Counted from the stretch's first letter, positions 1 through 14,037 are shown. The stretch: 64,000 bases of DNA from Vigna angularis (GCF_016808095.1 NC_068973.1:35768077-35832076), one strand, 5' to 3'. Translations and numbers: made by a program. The notes: generated by a model from the letters alone, not told the origin.

Positions 1-3000
1 CCACCATGGGCTAGTGGATCATCTTCATCTCAGTTGTTTGCTAAGTAAGTTATGCTTCCTCACCTGTCCCTTTTTACTTGTGTTGCTTGTGCAATAGTAT
101 GTGGTAAAGTAAGGGGCATAACAAAGATAAAAACGTGCTAAAACGAAGAAAGTGTTTGATCTGAATTGAATAGATAAAAATTGTGCATGAGCGGATGGTG
201 GGGAATGGCGGAAAGCCACCATATCATATTGCAGATAACATGAAAGTATCGCTGGCAAATAGCAGAATTTGCATAACTGTTTTACGAAATCAATCATATC
301 TATAAAAAATTGTTGTATGCAAATAACAACAGGCTTCATAAAAATGGTACAATATTAACTCAGAATGTTCAATTGTTAAAGATATAATCATGACTGAAAC
401 ATTAAACAGAGTGGGGATCTGGGACTGGACGAGGGTGTAACATGTAGTTCTACTTCCTGGCCTCTAAGCCGCTGTGGCAGTTGAAACCATGGTACCCATT
501 GTGGTTGCCTGAGCCGTTTTTTCAGATGCTGCGCAGTGGAGTTCCAATCGTGGATCAGTGCATTTCTGCAATGTCATAGTGATGCTACAGTAGCTATTAA
601 CACCACCGATAGGAAGACAAGAAATTTGTACTTGGTTGTGAAAACAGTCATGTTTACTTCAATTATGCAAGATAAAAGCAAATATAACAGAATGCAAAGC
701 ATATAAAAAATTGAAACTTTTTAAACTATGGTTGACCTCACAAAACTGAATTGGTAAGATAAGATCTACATCTACTTATTATAACTTTGTGATATCTCTA
801 ATTGATATGAAATCTTTAACAAGCCTCCTCACACTAAGACTAAACATCTCGAGTGTGGGAATAATAGGAGATCAGATAGTAGATGGCACATTAGGTCCAA
901 CAAACTTCATTAAGATAAACTTTGATAGCATCTTATAAAATAGGCTTTAATTCTAATTTAATCTCACAAAATCAACTTGAAATAAGGTTTATATCTACTT
1001 ATATATTATAGTGTTATCAAATATTTAGTTGATGTGAGATCTTCAACGCAATTCAAATGACATTGATTGTATCGTCTCATTAGGAGCAATACCATTTACC
1101 TGACAATCTTCTCTTATAATATATAATTAGGTATCTCTAGACCATTACCCCCTCTCAACTATTGGATTCTATCATGAATCTCCCAAAGTATTAGTTGTAA
1201 GATTTTTTTTTCATACCAATGTTCCGTACCTTCCAAATTCAATATCTCATAATTGAATGTCTGGAACAATTTTAAAAATATCTCATAAATATGATAGTTT
1301 AATTTTCAATTCAAATACCCATAAGTAAAGCTAACTAGGGACCTTCATGCCAAAAGGTTTCTTGCTTGTGGTGCGAAAGTATGAGAGAGGATCATTGTAT
1401 GCAACATTATCCTTGCAGATTCAAATTCAAACTTGTGACCAACTGATCACTAAGGTGCAACTTTTCCATTGTGTTAGGGCTCACCCTCTTTAAGAGACCC
1501 ATAACATAAAAACACGAGTGATTATATGAAATATAAAAGTTTTGTCCGCGATGCATAACATACTAGACATAAAGATAAATGAATATAGTAATCGCAAAAA
1601 CTACGACATCTTTTCTCTTCTATTAGTATCTGCTCAGTAATATAAATAGAAACTTAACCACTTTATAACAAACAGGATAGTGTGATGAGAAACCTTGGAG
1701 ACTTACACCACAAAAATTAGCAGTCTTAGTCAGTGAGCCTGAGCCCAAGGCCTTATAAACCCCATACCAGAATTCCATCCATTTGGATCTTAAGTACAAA
1801 ACCTTTTCAATTAGAAGTTGAAATGTTAAGAATGACCCACAAAAATGTTGAGCCTGGTTCTAGCTGAGAAGCGAGAACTACGGTTACAAGGCACAATTTG
1901 GACCCTTGTTTGAACAGTGGTCACTATTATTATGCTCCAATATCAAGGCTGTTTTTGGTCATGACGAATCATATCTGAAACTATGATCTCACACAATTTT
2001 CTGGTGGGCCTTTTGAACCTGCAGAAAACAGGTTGATGGGGAGAGTCAACCGTTGCTGCAACAGCAGCAACAAGAGGTAGCCCCATTGCAAGATAGCTAC
2101 ATGCAAAGCAGAGCTGAAGCTCTTCAGAATGTTGAGTCCACTATTCACGAGCTTAGCAACATCTTTAATCAGCTAGCAACACTTGTTTCCCAACAGGGAG
2201 AAGTTGCCATCAGGTTTTTATATTTCTCACTCATGCATTGTATAGATGCATATTTATTGTCCTTTGTTGCTTTATTTAAATTGATATATGATTATATTGA
2301 AATTACAAGCTTACTTATTTATTTGTCCATTATGATCAAGTGAGCCTGTCTGTTATATTGACTTGACACTGATAAATTTGGCTTTTGACTTTTAACTTAT
2401 AATATTCTTTGTAGCAAAGCATCACTTTGTTTTAAAGTATATTGGCTTTCAGATATATGTAGGAATGGATATTATAAACTAATTATTGTTTTTCCTTATT
2501 AAACCTGTAACGAGTTTTGTTATGATGATATGTTCTGGTGAAAGAGCTACAGGAAGTGAAAGCTTTGTTTTCATTTTTAGGACTGTTCCATCTTATGCGT
2601 GGATCTGTCTTTGATTGCATTCTCCTGATTTTGATGCTGCTGTTTTATTAAATTCTTAATCTATGTTTTTTTTTCTATTAAAGAAAAAATGATGAGCAGA
2701 AAAGTAGAAATGGGGAAAGTCCAGCAATCCATGTTGTCGAGCCTAAGGGGATGCTTGTTTTAAATTTGGGTAGAATTAATTTTGATAAAATGTATTCTGA
2801 ATTGATAAATGTAGTTGGAATGTGTGTCCAAATTAATTTCAACTACAATTTTTTTCTTTGAAATGCTTGTCTTATCACGTTGAGAGAAATTGATGAATTT
2901 CTGAAGAAGTTCTGGTAACTGGTTTTAACATGTAATTATATCTGTAAAACGTGCTAACTTATTCGCAAAAGTCCATGTTCAAACTCAAGGTAAAGTTTGT

Positions 3001-4632
3001 AAAATGTTGAGGATGATGAATATTTTCAATTTTTAAAATCTTGCTTAACTTTTTCACTTTTGGAGTTTATACTCGCTTTCTTTATAATTACGAAGATATT
3101 GCTAACTACTTTTTTTAATTTATTGATTTTGACTATGATATCAATTTTTTCCCAGTTAAATCTTTGTAATGATTTTTTGTGATAGATGTCAGTCTATTAT
3201 TATTAGTTCATCATGTCAATTCGCATGTCGGGGTGCTTAATGGGCTATTGCTCAACCTAACTCCAACTGCACCCTAGCCCCTAGGGTTTTAAATCGAACT
3301 CCACTAGAATTTAGAAAAATATTAGTAGAATCCGCACTATGCCATACCTGCCCCCTTAAATGGTTGAAGTCAGACAATTAAAATTAATCTACTCTCATAA
3401 AGTAATTTCTGTTTACTACTAGGGAACGTTTTGTAGAAAAAAAGTTTGTCTTATTCCGAAAATATAAATTGGGAAAAATATGTTTCGTATGTTTGGTTGA
3501 CTTTTAAAAAGTAACATTCTTAACGAATGATATTTGGTCAAGTTTTCCATAAAACATTCTGAGGGAAGGAGGCGATATTCTAACTTTCCTGAGTTAAATC
3601 ATGCGTGGAAACAAGTTAAATATTTTAACAACACTACTCTTTAATTTCTATAAAAAAATATAAATATTTTTGGCAATATTTTTGACAAACCAAATAAAAT
3701 TTAGTCATTCCTAAGAATCATAATTTCCAGGATTCATGATTTCCAAGAATCATGATTCTTCTGGTGTATGGAAAAAATTCACCGGTATGAAATGTTCTCT
3801 TACGCTGTTTCGTTTTGAAGAGAGAAATACAGGGAATAGAAATAAATCGAGAGAAGAGAAATAGGTAAGAAACGGAATTGAATGTTTAGTTGTTTGGTAG
3901 AGAGCATAAATAAATGAGAAATAGAGATGCTTGTTTTTTAAAAGTTGTGTAATTTTATTGATTGGATAGGAAGTAAGGAGAGAGATAGAGATGGCTAGAA
4001 ATAGTGGGTCGCACTATTTTTAAAAATTGTTTCTTCTTTATTCCTCCCCACCCAGTGGTTCTTTCTCCACTCAACCGAAGATAGCATTAGTGTTAAACTA
4101 CTAAAGGAGAGTTAATATAATTGACTTTTAATATGTTGATACGGGCTATAGGAACCCTAAGTCCACACCTGACCTGTCCCATGGCAGAGAGGGTTTAAAT
4201 TCACCAAACCCTCCCAATGCAGGTGGGGCAAATTGGGCACTCACGGGTCAGGGTTGGTTAGCCATTAACTAAGGTAGGGGTGTAAGACATGAGTGTGCCC
4301 TTCCGTGAGCTTTCTTGTTTTACGACCTTGCTACAATATTTTGAAACTATTCTAATTTGATGTGAACAATTGCATACGTTCTTTGATTGATGATAAGGTG
4401 AACCGACTTTTGCCTGTTTCTTGCTTTTATATGGAGACATTGGTGGGGTTGATAGAGGTACTTAATTTGCAGGATTGATGAAAACATGGATGATACATTG
4501 GCAAACGTAGAGGGGGCTCAAGGGGCTTTATTAAAGTATCTGAACAGCATATCTTCTAATAGGTGGCTGATGATCAAGATTTTCTTTGTATTGATATTTT
4601 TTCTTATGGTTTTCTTATTTTTTGTGGCATAG
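1..4632 (+). CDS. SYP32: Syntaxin-32-like Qa-SNARE, 3' part
   Basis: Three exons are visible: 1-44 (partial, the gene starts before the window), 2025-2213 and 4473-4632, with GT-AG introns whose phases join in frame. The product is the C-terminal part of a Sed5/SYP3-class syntaxin, a Golgi Qa-SNARE for ER-Golgi and intra-Golgi vesicle fusion. Seen in sequence: a glutamine run after VDGESQPLL, then a SNARE helix from TIHELSNIFNQLATLV through SQQGEVAIRIDENMDD, with the glutamine of the ionic zero layer in the QQ pair. It ends with a hydrophobic tail anchor (WLMIKIFFVLIFF onward) and TAG at 4630-4632. An AATAAA at 4968-4973 is a candidate poly(A) signal. The N-terminal Habc domain lies outside the window. 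Identification rests on family recall and is firm for SYP3 class, slightly less so for 32 versus 31. Confidence 0.92.
45..2024 (+). other. SYP32 intron with two degenerate LTR-type repeats
   Basis: Large intron with donor GTAAGT at 45 and acceptor GCAG ending at 2024. It holds two diverged copies, about 729-830 and 950-1060, of a sequence that also ends the Copia-type LTR at 19476: a run like CTCACAAAA.C, then a 'cacttat' stretch, then 'tcgatgtgrgat'. No open coding potential was recognised in it. Confidence 0.45.
2214..4472 (+). other. SYP32 intron
   Basis: AT-rich intron between the SNARE-helix exon and the terminal exon. At 4140-4265 there is a GC-richer piece with AACCCT/GGGTTGG words like those of the hAT-like element at 24591. 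Nothing coding was recognised. Confidence 0.5.
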
Positions 4633-5829
4633 TAATCCCGATGACAGAGAAATGAAAACGAGGACACAAATGACGCCTTTCTTACTGGTGATAAGCGTTT
4701 TGTATTTCATTAATATTTCTTTCTCCAAATCTATATTCATTCCGGCAGATTTTAGCGTAGGACCAAGTTTGTCAAATGTTATACTTGTACGTATCGAGGT
4801 TGAGAACTTGGTGCATTGCATATTGTCCATTTATCTTTTTGTGAAGGATCGTGTTTTTATTAACGTAGATATCTTATTTTTATTTTATATTTATCTTTTA
4901 ATTATAGTTAGTTTGATATTATTTTTTTTTTTATATTTTGAGTTTAGTTTATATTTGTTTTATTATAAATAAAGGACCATGTATATTTAATATTAATCTC
5001 ATACTATTTAATATATATACATATAATAGAGACTTCATGTCACATTTGTTCGTATATTTATATTTCGAACAAGGAGATTCAGTGATAATGTCTCCGTGAG
5101 ATCACAGCAAAGATGCTGTAAAATCAGCTTGTATAGCTATACGTAGAATAATAGAAAATAACATATCTTGCAATTTCTTTTACAAGTTAGCTTAAGTGGT
5201 GATGTCAAACTTTTCTCTTGGTTGTAAATTAATAGGCATTTTGGATGGCTTAATGTACACTGTTAAAACTGTTTACACTTTCTTTGGACAAATATACCAT
5301 AAATCCCATTCTAGTGTCAGCTGATACATGGACTCACATGCTGAAACGGTTCCAAACACTACCATGAAAGTGTATGAAAGAGTTTAAATGAAGATTGTTT
5401 GGATTTAAGAGAAGTAATTGTTTTTACCATATATTTTTTTTGTCAAATTGCTGTTTAAATGGAGTGATTCTAGTAATATAGGTGTCCTAATTTTATAAAC
5501 TTATTTTTTGTATTAAACTCTAAAAACTTTTATAATTCTTTTTTTTATATTAAACTTGAATAACAGCATATACAATTAGAACAGTTGTCTCGTATAGTTT
5601 CAATTACTTTTTCAAAACTTTATAAAATAACTTTATATTATTTAAGATACTTTAATGAAAAGGGGTTATAAGATTCAAATTTTAAATTTGTGAACTTTTA
5701 TATGATATTTGCAATAAAAATGTTGTAATAGATTTTTTTATATGTAAATAGAAAAGTATAAAGAAGTGAAAAGTGCGTATATAATGAAAATAAACTAAGT
5801 ATTTAATTTGTTTTTTATTTTTTTTGGCC

Positions 5830-6235
5830 TAATTTCTAATTTGGTTCTTTAATTTTATTCGAATTTATAAAAAATATCTAATTATTAATTTTCTTAATTT
5901 AGTTCTTTAGTTTTTAAAAAGAATTACATTTAGTCATTTTTTCAATTTGGTGTTTGTTGGTTTTTGCTTGATCATGAATGTGGTTAAAAAAGAATAAATT
6001 TAAGATTATGGTAAATTGAGAACAGAAATAACAAATGATTAGTTGAAAATCAAAAGATCAACAAGCAGTCAAAAGAATCAAATTTCATGTCTTTAAAAAA
6101 CTAAATGACTAAATTTAATGTTTTTAAAGAAATTAAATGATTTGATATTTTTAAAAACTATAGAACTAAATTGGAAAAATCAATAGCTAAACGTCTTTAT
6201 TTTAATTTAAATAAATCTGGAAAATCAAATTAGGA
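5830..6235. repeat. Diverged foldback (MITE-like) element
   Basis: The left arm reads 'ctaatttggttctttaattttatt' style and the right arm carries its imperfect complement ('aaaactatagaactaaattggaa'). Both arms repeat 'tagttctttagttttta'-type blocks in inverted order. Boundaries are approximate and no clear target duplication was seen. Confidence 0.45.
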
Positions 6236-6822
6236 TTTTTTTTAATGTTTCATAACTATTTTTCGTTATGGTGGATATTGTAATAATTAAATTTCTGAAT
6301 TACATTAACTGTTTTTTTATAATCATACAAATGTATCAACACAAATGTAATAGAGTGTATATTATTGTTAGTATTATGTAAAGGATATCAACAATACTAA
6401 TTCATGTTATTCAACTGCATGTTTTCCTCACAATATATTAACAACGTTATGATTATTTTTAATTTCCCTGAATTAAATACGTTAGTATATAATTTCACAT
6501 ATGTTTAAATTCCTCAAATTAAAAAGAAGTTGATTTTAATCCCTGAAACTGCATAATTGTAGATCATAAATACTAAACTCGTTTTACTCCTTTAAACCTA
6601 ATGGTTAGTAACTAAAATTTGCTTTTCAATTTGAAGAAACAAACATTATTTTTCTTTTAACTTTAAGGGCCAAAATCAAAATTATTCTAACTTTGAATGA
6701 ATAAAAATATAATTAAACCTTAATAACATTACTGCTATTATTAATACAAAATTATCAATAACATTGTCGGTACTAATAATATATATAACTTTTTCAATAC
6801 TAGTGTGTAAATTTGATGCTCA

Positions 6823-6824
<2 letters not shown>

Positions 6825-6908
<84 letters not shown>
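6825..6908. repeat. (AT)n microsatellite
   Basis: Uninterrupted AT dinucleotide run of about 84 bp in intergenic DNA. Confidence 0.98.
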
Positions 6909-6910
<2 letters not shown>

Positions 6911-7788
6911 ATATGATCTAAAATAGTGATAATATATAATGTAATCCATGTGAAATGTGTGTTATTTTTCTATCTTAATAAAAAATGATAAAATTATTAT
7001 TATTATAATTATATAATTAAATAAATTTGTTTAATTTTATTGTAAATAACTTTTATTATTTTTGTAGGTAGTTATATAATTAAAAAAATAATTAAGTTTA
7101 CAAAGACATTCAAGTGAAAAAATATTAAATTTAAAGAAGCGACCACTTAAAAATATAATTAATAAAATAATTATTTAATTTTAAAAATAAATTTATTTAA
7201 AGGATAACATTAAGAAACAAACATAAACCTAAAATAGAAGAATTTTAGTTAAAAAACAAACTCCCGATTCATAAAATAAACATACTTTTATTATTTTAAT
7301 AATTTTTATTTATAAAAAAACTATCTTTAATTTTAAAACTTAGAATCCATATTTTTGTCAAATAATATAGATAGGAAGATAATTTTTTTTTCTATTTTAT
7401 TTTTAATAATATTTTTAAATCATAACATAAATTCACAGTGAAAATACCAAAATTTAAAATGTAAAATATATAAAATTTGACATAATAAAAATAAAAATAG
7501 AAAAAAAAAATCTGAAAATGACTTCCATGTAGATAAAAAACAATTATTTATATTTTAAGTACATTAAGGGTACGTGTTTCAAATACTTTATTTTACATAA
7601 TCAATTTTTTTAATTACAATGTAACTTTAATATATTGTATAATAAATAATATGTTTAATTATTATAGTGTTATACAATAAATAAAATTATATAAAATAAA
7701 ATAATTACTTAACAAAGTTAAAAAGCTAAAGTAAGACAGTTTGAGTTATAAAGTGAGTCATGTAATTAAGGATTTCGTCTTATAACTG

Positions 7789-8098
7789 GGTTAAATATGT
7801 TTTTAGTTCGTAAACTATTGATCATTTCTGGTTTTAGTCTCTCTTTCAAAATAAGGTACAATTTGGTCCTTATTTTTTTCGAAACTTTGGTTTTAGTCCT
7901 TGAAAACTAAGACCGTTAAAAATGTGCTGATGTGTCTAACGTCTTTGTTCACATGTCAGCAAAAAAGCAATTACACGTGGACAAAGACGTTAGACACATC
8001 AGCACATTTTTAACGACGTTAGTTTTCGAGAATTATTTTGAAAGAGAGACTAAAACCAGAAACGAACAATAGTTTAAGGACTAAAAACATATTTAACC
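7789..8098. mobile_element. MITE, near-perfect long hairpin
   Basis: Terminal inverted repeats GGTTAAATATGTTTTTAGT at 7789 and ACTAAAAACATATTTAACC ending at 8098 are perfect complements for the first 19 bases. The arms continue complementary inward for over 130 bp, including 'tgctgatgtgtctaacgtc' on the left and 'gacgttagacacatcagca' on the right. This matches a foldback family I know to be abundant in legume genomes. No coding capacity. I could not settle the target duplication. Confidence 0.85.
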
Positions 8099-8808
8099 AT
8101 TCTTTTATACATTTTCTTATCGATTTTACCTTTATTTATATATATTATTTTATTATTTAATCTTTTAAATTTATAATTTAATTGTCTATAATAAAATTAT
8201 AAAAATTATTTGTTTTATTTATTATATTTTTAATAATTATGATAAAAATTAACTTCCGTTGTTATCATATTATAAAAAAGTAGATATATATACACGTAAC
8301 CAAAATGTATTTGGATATAGAGAAGATTGGTTCTGTAACCACTTTACACTTATGAGTGTTTATTAGTCATCATTATATAATAATTATTTAGAAAAAAAAA
8401 AGTTTTCGTGTACATAATTTTTATTCTTTTAAAAGATGATTTTAAATTAACATAGTTATTTTATCAATTCTATTTAGTTTATTTAATTATTTTTTAAATT
8501 AAAATAATTATTTATTATTTTATTCCTTTTGAATGATTATTTATTTAAATTTAACAGTTTTCAAAATTAAGTTAGTTATTTACATTAAAAGAACATACAT
8601 AATAATAATAATACATGTTAAAAAAACATATTGACCTAGGAGTAATTAACTGCTACTTATCTTATAAAGAAACATTTATTTCATCGAGTATCTTATTGAT
8701 TCGTAAGTTTAAATAAAATAAATTTAAAAAGTCAAAATTCTATATGAAAAAAGTTACAAGTAATATTAAAAAATACAAAAGTAAAACAAAATTGAAAATA
8801 AAAAACCC

Positions 8809-8816
8809 TATAAAAG
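8809..8816 (+). promoter_or_regulatory. Candidate TATA box
   Basis: TATAAAAG lies about 490 bp upstream of the ATG of the lysine-rich protein gene. It is followed by a CT-rich leader (8860-8960) typical of plant 5' UTRs. I saw no ATG between it and the start codon at 9307, which fits a simple leader. Confidence 0.5.
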
Positions 8817-9306
8817 CTCCTTTCTGGGGCGTGTTCCCTTCATTTCGTTATCTTCTTGTATTGTTATAACCCTAGCTCGGAAGAAGAAGAAGAAGAACTC
8901 GCATTTTTCTTCGTCCTTTGTCTGCGTCTCACTCATCCTCTCTCTTTCTCTCTATATCTTTTCTTCTTCTCTCCAAACCCTAATCTCCCGATTTCAATTC
9001 TCACGGTCTTCGCCCACAGCCAGATCTCTAACTGGCACTCTCTTTTCATCGATTAAATAACAAAATTTGGCTAAATTTCATTTTCATATCCTAAGCAACT
9101 ACTAACGTTTTCCGCTATTTTAACATTCCAGAGAGAACTTAGTTTCTTCCGTTGCTATTTTTTTTTTTTTTTTTGTTGTGATTAAGTTACTATTCTGATT
9201 TAAATCGACAAACGGAGTCTGAATTTGGAGCGCGTGAGGAAAATTACAGGTGTTAGGGAAATCGCGTGTTGCGTTGTTGAGGAGTGTTTGATCCGAGAAA
9301 GAAACA

Positions 9307-11158
9307 ATGGTGGGAGGTGGAAGCCGGAGGGATGAGGGGTCGTTGGTGTTGAACAACACGAACGTGTTTGCGGCGCTGGATACTCTGAAGAAGAAGAAGA
9401 AGTCGGATAAGGAGAAGACGAAGAGCAAGGGCTCGTCGACCAAATCGCAGGGCCAGGCCACCAAAACGGAAGCCCAGGTGTTTTGGGCCCCTGCACCCTT
9501 GAACGCCAAATCTTGGGCCGATGTCGATGACGATGACGATTACTATGCCACCACAGCGCCGCCCCAATCGGGGTGGGGCATTTCTGAAACTCATCACAGC
9601 AAGGATGATAAACACGGGAATTTTGAGGTCCGATTATTTATTTATTGTTTTGTTTATTATTTATTTCACTGTGTGGTGTGGATGGATGGATGGATGGAAG
9701 CACTTGTGTCGGTTCTCTTGAATTCAATTGGTTGCCTTTGTTGTTACAAGATATACTGGTGTTTAGGTTGTGGATGGTATGGGGGTAGATCACATGCTGA
9801 ATTTACAATGCGAAAATAGAGTCTGAAACATTTTGTTGTTATCACTAGAATTATTGTGCTAGTTAAATTCTATGTGAATTGAAGAGTTAGAAATCAAGTT
9901 TAGGATTTGGAAGCTATGACTGCTAGCTTCCTAGTAAACATGACAAATTACATCTGGGATGTGGAACCAAACATGTTATGTGTATAAAGGTTTTGTTATA
10001 ATTATGCTTTATCATTGGGTAGAATACATGATTTGGTTCTTTGTGCAATTTAGTTTGTCCTGGATTACTTGTTTCATTTGTTGGAAAAATAGAGATTCTT
10101 TGAACTTTGGAATGTATTGCAGGGTTTTTCTTTTTGAGGTCAATGTTAGCATGTAAGTATGCAGTGCTGTGTGTGTATATGTTTGCGTTGTATTGTTTAT
10201 GCATGAATGGATCTGGTCCAGATTTGGTGCTTTATAGTTCATAAGATTTCTGATTACAGGATAGTGAGAGTGAGGAAGATATTTTGGATGAAGGGGATGA
10301 TGAGGTGGAGGACGAGCATGATCATGAACAAGAAGAATCGGTGAAATCTGAACCTGAAGTTAAGAAGGATGCTGAAGCTTCTGCGCCTCCACCAAAGGAG
10401 GCAGAAAGACAGCTCTCTAAAAAAGAAAGGAAGAAGAAGGAACTTGCAGAGCTTGAGGCTCTTCTAGCTGATTTTGGAGTAGCACCAAAGCAAAGTAATG
10501 ACGGTCAAGACGAGTCACAAGGTAAATGTGTATACTGCATGCCAAATGGTTTTCAAGATTATAGTTTACGTTTTTTGTTTAAGCAATTTGCATTCACAGC
10601 TTTTTCTATTTAACTACAAAAAGACAACTTTTTATTCAAACCTCTTTAATATATATTTATTTATTTATCTGAGAAAAATAAATTTTATGTGCGTGTTACG
10701 ATATAAGTACTGAAGGCTGCTTATTTTTTATGAATCTTGCTCGACTAAGATTTTCCGAAATCGCATTGGCAGGTGGTCCTCAGGATAAGAAAGGTGTTGA
10801 GACTGATGGAGATGGAGAAAAGAAGGAAACCAATGTAGAGTCCAAAACTTCCAAGAAGAAGAAGAAGAAGGATAAATCTTCCAAGGAAGCGAAAGAATCT
10901 CAAGATCAACCCAACAGTTCAGACACAAACAATGGGCCTGATTTGGCCTCGGGCACTGATAATGTGGAGGAGGATACATCTACCGTTGATGTGAAAGAGC
11001 GTCTTAAGAAAGTTGCTTCTACAAAGAAGAAGAAATCTAGTAAAGAAATGGATGGTGCTGCACGAGCTGCTGCTCAGGAGGCTGCTGCAAGGAGTGCAAG
11101 GCTTGCTGCTGCGAAGAAAAAAGAAAAGAACCATTATAACCAACAGCCTGTGCGGTAA
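9307..11158 (+). CDS. Conserved plant lysine/glutamate-rich protein, unknown function
   Basis: Three exons join in frame: 9307-9627, 10260-10521 and 10773-11158, giving 322 residues. I chose the ATG at 9307 because no earlier ATG occurs in the leader. The N-terminus has a short ordered-looking block (MVGGGSRRDEGSLVLNNTN, then VFAALDTL) followed by KKKKK. A QVFWAPAPL / KSWADVDDDDDYY block and APPQSGWG come next and look like the conserved core. The middle is acidic, then comes SKKERKKKELAELEALLADFG, a likely helix. The last exon is KKKKK- and alanine-rich (AARAAAQEAAARSARLAAAKKKEK). Basic runs suggest a nuclear or nucleolar protein, but that is inference. I recognise homologous-looking plant proteins but no established function. 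Confidence 0.88.
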
Positions 11159-13438
11159 AAGAACCCTGCTCCTTAACATCAATACAGGAATTTGTATTTC
11201 TTGTTCATATGATGATGCCGAATAAACTGTGGGCTCTAGGCTCTGGTGAGAGTGGTCATGACTCTAGTCGTATTCCAGTGGACCTGGGAAATTTTCATCT
11301 AGTTTTTTCTTTTGGGGGGAAATTAGTGTTGTTCAGTTGTTCTGGACTTGCTATTTTGGCACAGAAAATTTTAGCTTTAAATATTACCTGAACTACATTG
11401 TTGTGTATTGTAGTTCTTGTATGTCCTTGTGTCTGATCAGTGGTGAATTAGTTATGACTGCGAAGTTTATCTTTTATTATATAGAAAGTGCTGTGTTGTT
11501 TTATAGAGGCTATTTAACCCCATCAAATCGATCTAATTTGTTTAGGTCCTGTTTTGGGTTCAATAAGAATAGTAGTGGAGAATGTGTTGTCTTAGCCACC
11601 GATTAAACTGAGGTGTCAAAATTAGAATAGAATGTAGTTGGTGCAAAAAGCTTGAAGGTTTGTACTCATTAGATGGTGATGCGTTGCATTAAGTTGTAAG
11701 CTAAGCTTGGGTGGAGTGATTTGATTTCTTTCATCTAGGGTTCTCTTCCATTCAGGGCATTTTGGATTTTATAATCCTAAAGTGTTTTCCCCATAAATAC
11801 CATATCAGTAACAACTTGTACCAGAACAAGCTATTTAGACCTGTACTTAGTAATCAAGCTTGATTTCAACTAATTTATTTTACGTTTTACTTTGACTAAG
11901 GTTAATTTCAGATCTATGAACACATTAAAAAATAGTTTGATATATATTATGTAAATGATGTATCGTTGTATATCATAAGTTATTATAGTAAAATTCTAAA
12001 CCTAGGATGTACTTTGACGAAATTAAATCTTCAATTAAATAATATATCACATAAACAATTTAGCATTAATAGAAAATGAAGTACCAACTCGTGCATTACT
12101 CGTAAGTGATAATTTATTTCTATATTTTTATTGAATGAAATTGAAGTGAAATTAATGAGATGACGACAGACCCTTTTAGATACGAGTTTTCGGTTACCAA
12201 TAACATGTTTTTCGGACTGAGGCGTAGTTCCTTTCCTCTAAATTTTCATACAAAAGAAAAACATTGTTAGATAATTTGCTTTATTGTACTTTTAAGAAGA
12301 TAATATTCAAAACTTATATTTTCCATTGTTAAAGAAGACACCTTGAATACAAAAAAATGTTGAATTATGTAAAAAATTTGTTTTTATCACAAAATCAAGT
12401 AATACCGTTTTTATTTGTCACGTACAAGTATACATATGACTTACTATTCTACTTAATTAAACATCCTATGAATAAATATAAATAAACTTCATACTTATAT
12501 GTAGTATTAGAAGAATACAAATCAAGGTCTGGTAGTTAAAATATATTTATATTTTATTGTGTTTGTTACTAGCTTTCAATAATTAATTTTCTACTATAAG
12601 AAACTACATATGAACAGGGAAACATTTAGAAAGATGAACCATATCACTAGTATTAATCAAACCATCAATTGACAACAGTGTAATAAAAGCAATTAAAATT
12701 TTATTTATATGAATCACATTCTTTATTGTAATTCGTAGTTTGAAAATTTATTTTAGGAGATGAAATTCCATGACAAATATGAACTTGACTTCCAAATATA
12801 ATAAAAACATTTACTGTCTAATAAAATAAATACATAAAATAACACGACTTTTAAAATATTTTAATTATACGAAGTTACGTACAATACATATATTCTAATT
12901 TATGGTTTTATTAATAATAAGATAAAAAACACGTATATTTCATTATTAAAATATACAAGTTTTCTCACGATTCAGTGTCTATAGTTTATCAAATTTATCG
13001 ACATTGTGATTTAAATAATAACCTAGTGAAAACATAGATATTATAGCTTTTGTTTCTACGCATTTTGTTTTTAGTTTTAAAAAATAATATAAACTATTAT
13101 TAAATATTGCAATTAAAAAAAGTTATAAAAGTATATATATATATATATATATAAGATATATATTTGAAAATATTTTTGTTTGTTAGTTCGATATAAGTGA
13201 TACTGAAAAATAAAATAATGCAGAAACATTATTTATATCCGTCTTGTACGTAGAATAAAATTTTATTTTAAAATTTTGTATACACAAATTGAGAAATTTT
13301 ATTATATATTGGTACAAACCATAATCAATAATTAGATGTATACACATTTGACACATACATGATTAGATTTAGAATTAAAATATTTGAAAATATAATATTT
13401 CTTTATTTTTTTTAATCTAAAATTCTTCCTCTTGCTTC
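11159..13438. other. 3' UTR and AT-rich intergenic region
   Basis: The first few hundred bases are the 3' UTR of the lysine-rich protein gene. The rest is AT-rich with a short (AT)n tract near 13133-13153. No gene, RNA or clear transposon end was recognised. Confidence 0.6.
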
Positions 13439-13446
13439 TATAAAAG
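13439..13446 (+). promoter_or_regulatory. Possible TATA box upstream of TIC236
   Basis: TATAAAAG lies about 590 bp before the TIC236 ATG. If used, the leader would contain ATGs (for example at 13699), so either transcription starts lower, the leader is spliced, or upstream ORFs exist. A (CA)n stretch at 13828-13843 lies in the presumed leader. Confidence 0.25.
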
Positions 13447-14037
13447 TGGTTGGAATTGTTAGTTTAGAATAACTTTTATTAACTCCGTTTATAGAAGTTT
13501 TTACACGTTTATATAAAATACAAAAATGTTAAGTTATTTAATTTGAAGCAAAATTTAAATAGTTTAAGTAAAATCTTAGATTTTAAATTTACCAGTACTA
13601 CACAAACTATATGTTTTTCCCTTTGACTTTATTTCAAATATAAGATTTAAAATTTTAAACAAAAGGAAAACCTTTGATTCTTTCTACCTACTACTAGTAT
13701 GAGTTTTTTCGTAAACGACAGCGTTAAAGGCAGTTTCTTTCTTTTTCATTTGATTTCCCTCAAGAGAAGCAACGTAATATTCTTAGTGTCTCCTTCGATT
13801 CTTGTTCCTTCTTCTTACCACCTTACTCACACACACACACAACTTCATTGTAATGGTTCCAACTCCACAACCCACAATCAAGATCTCTCACTCATTTGAG
13901 CCGACAAAGCAAACCACATTGATTACTGTTCGCTTCACTTCTCAAGCTCCATGTTCCATTTGGCATGCGTGTTTGCTACTGAATCCTTAAAGGGGCAGAA
14001 AACAACAGCTTCTCTTGGTTTATGAAAGAAGGAGACA

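Larger units (their letters stand above)
4633..8808. other. AT-rich intergenic region with foldback repeats
   Basis: Begins with the SYP32 3' UTR (to about 5000), then 3.8 kb of AT-rich DNA without recognisable genes. It contains a diverged foldback element (about 5830-6235), an (AT)n microsatellite (6825-6908) and a near-perfect MITE (7789-8098), listed separately. Confidence 0.7.

Noticed and set aside
4622..4972. 116-codon ORF after the syntaxin stop
   Set aside because: It begins at the syntaxin stop region in another frame and covers the 3' UTR; no domain was recognised.
9120..9615. Three overlapping minus-strand ORFs of 98-129 codons
   Set aside because: They are shadows of the first exon of the lysine-rich protein gene on the plus strand, which has clear exon-intron structure.
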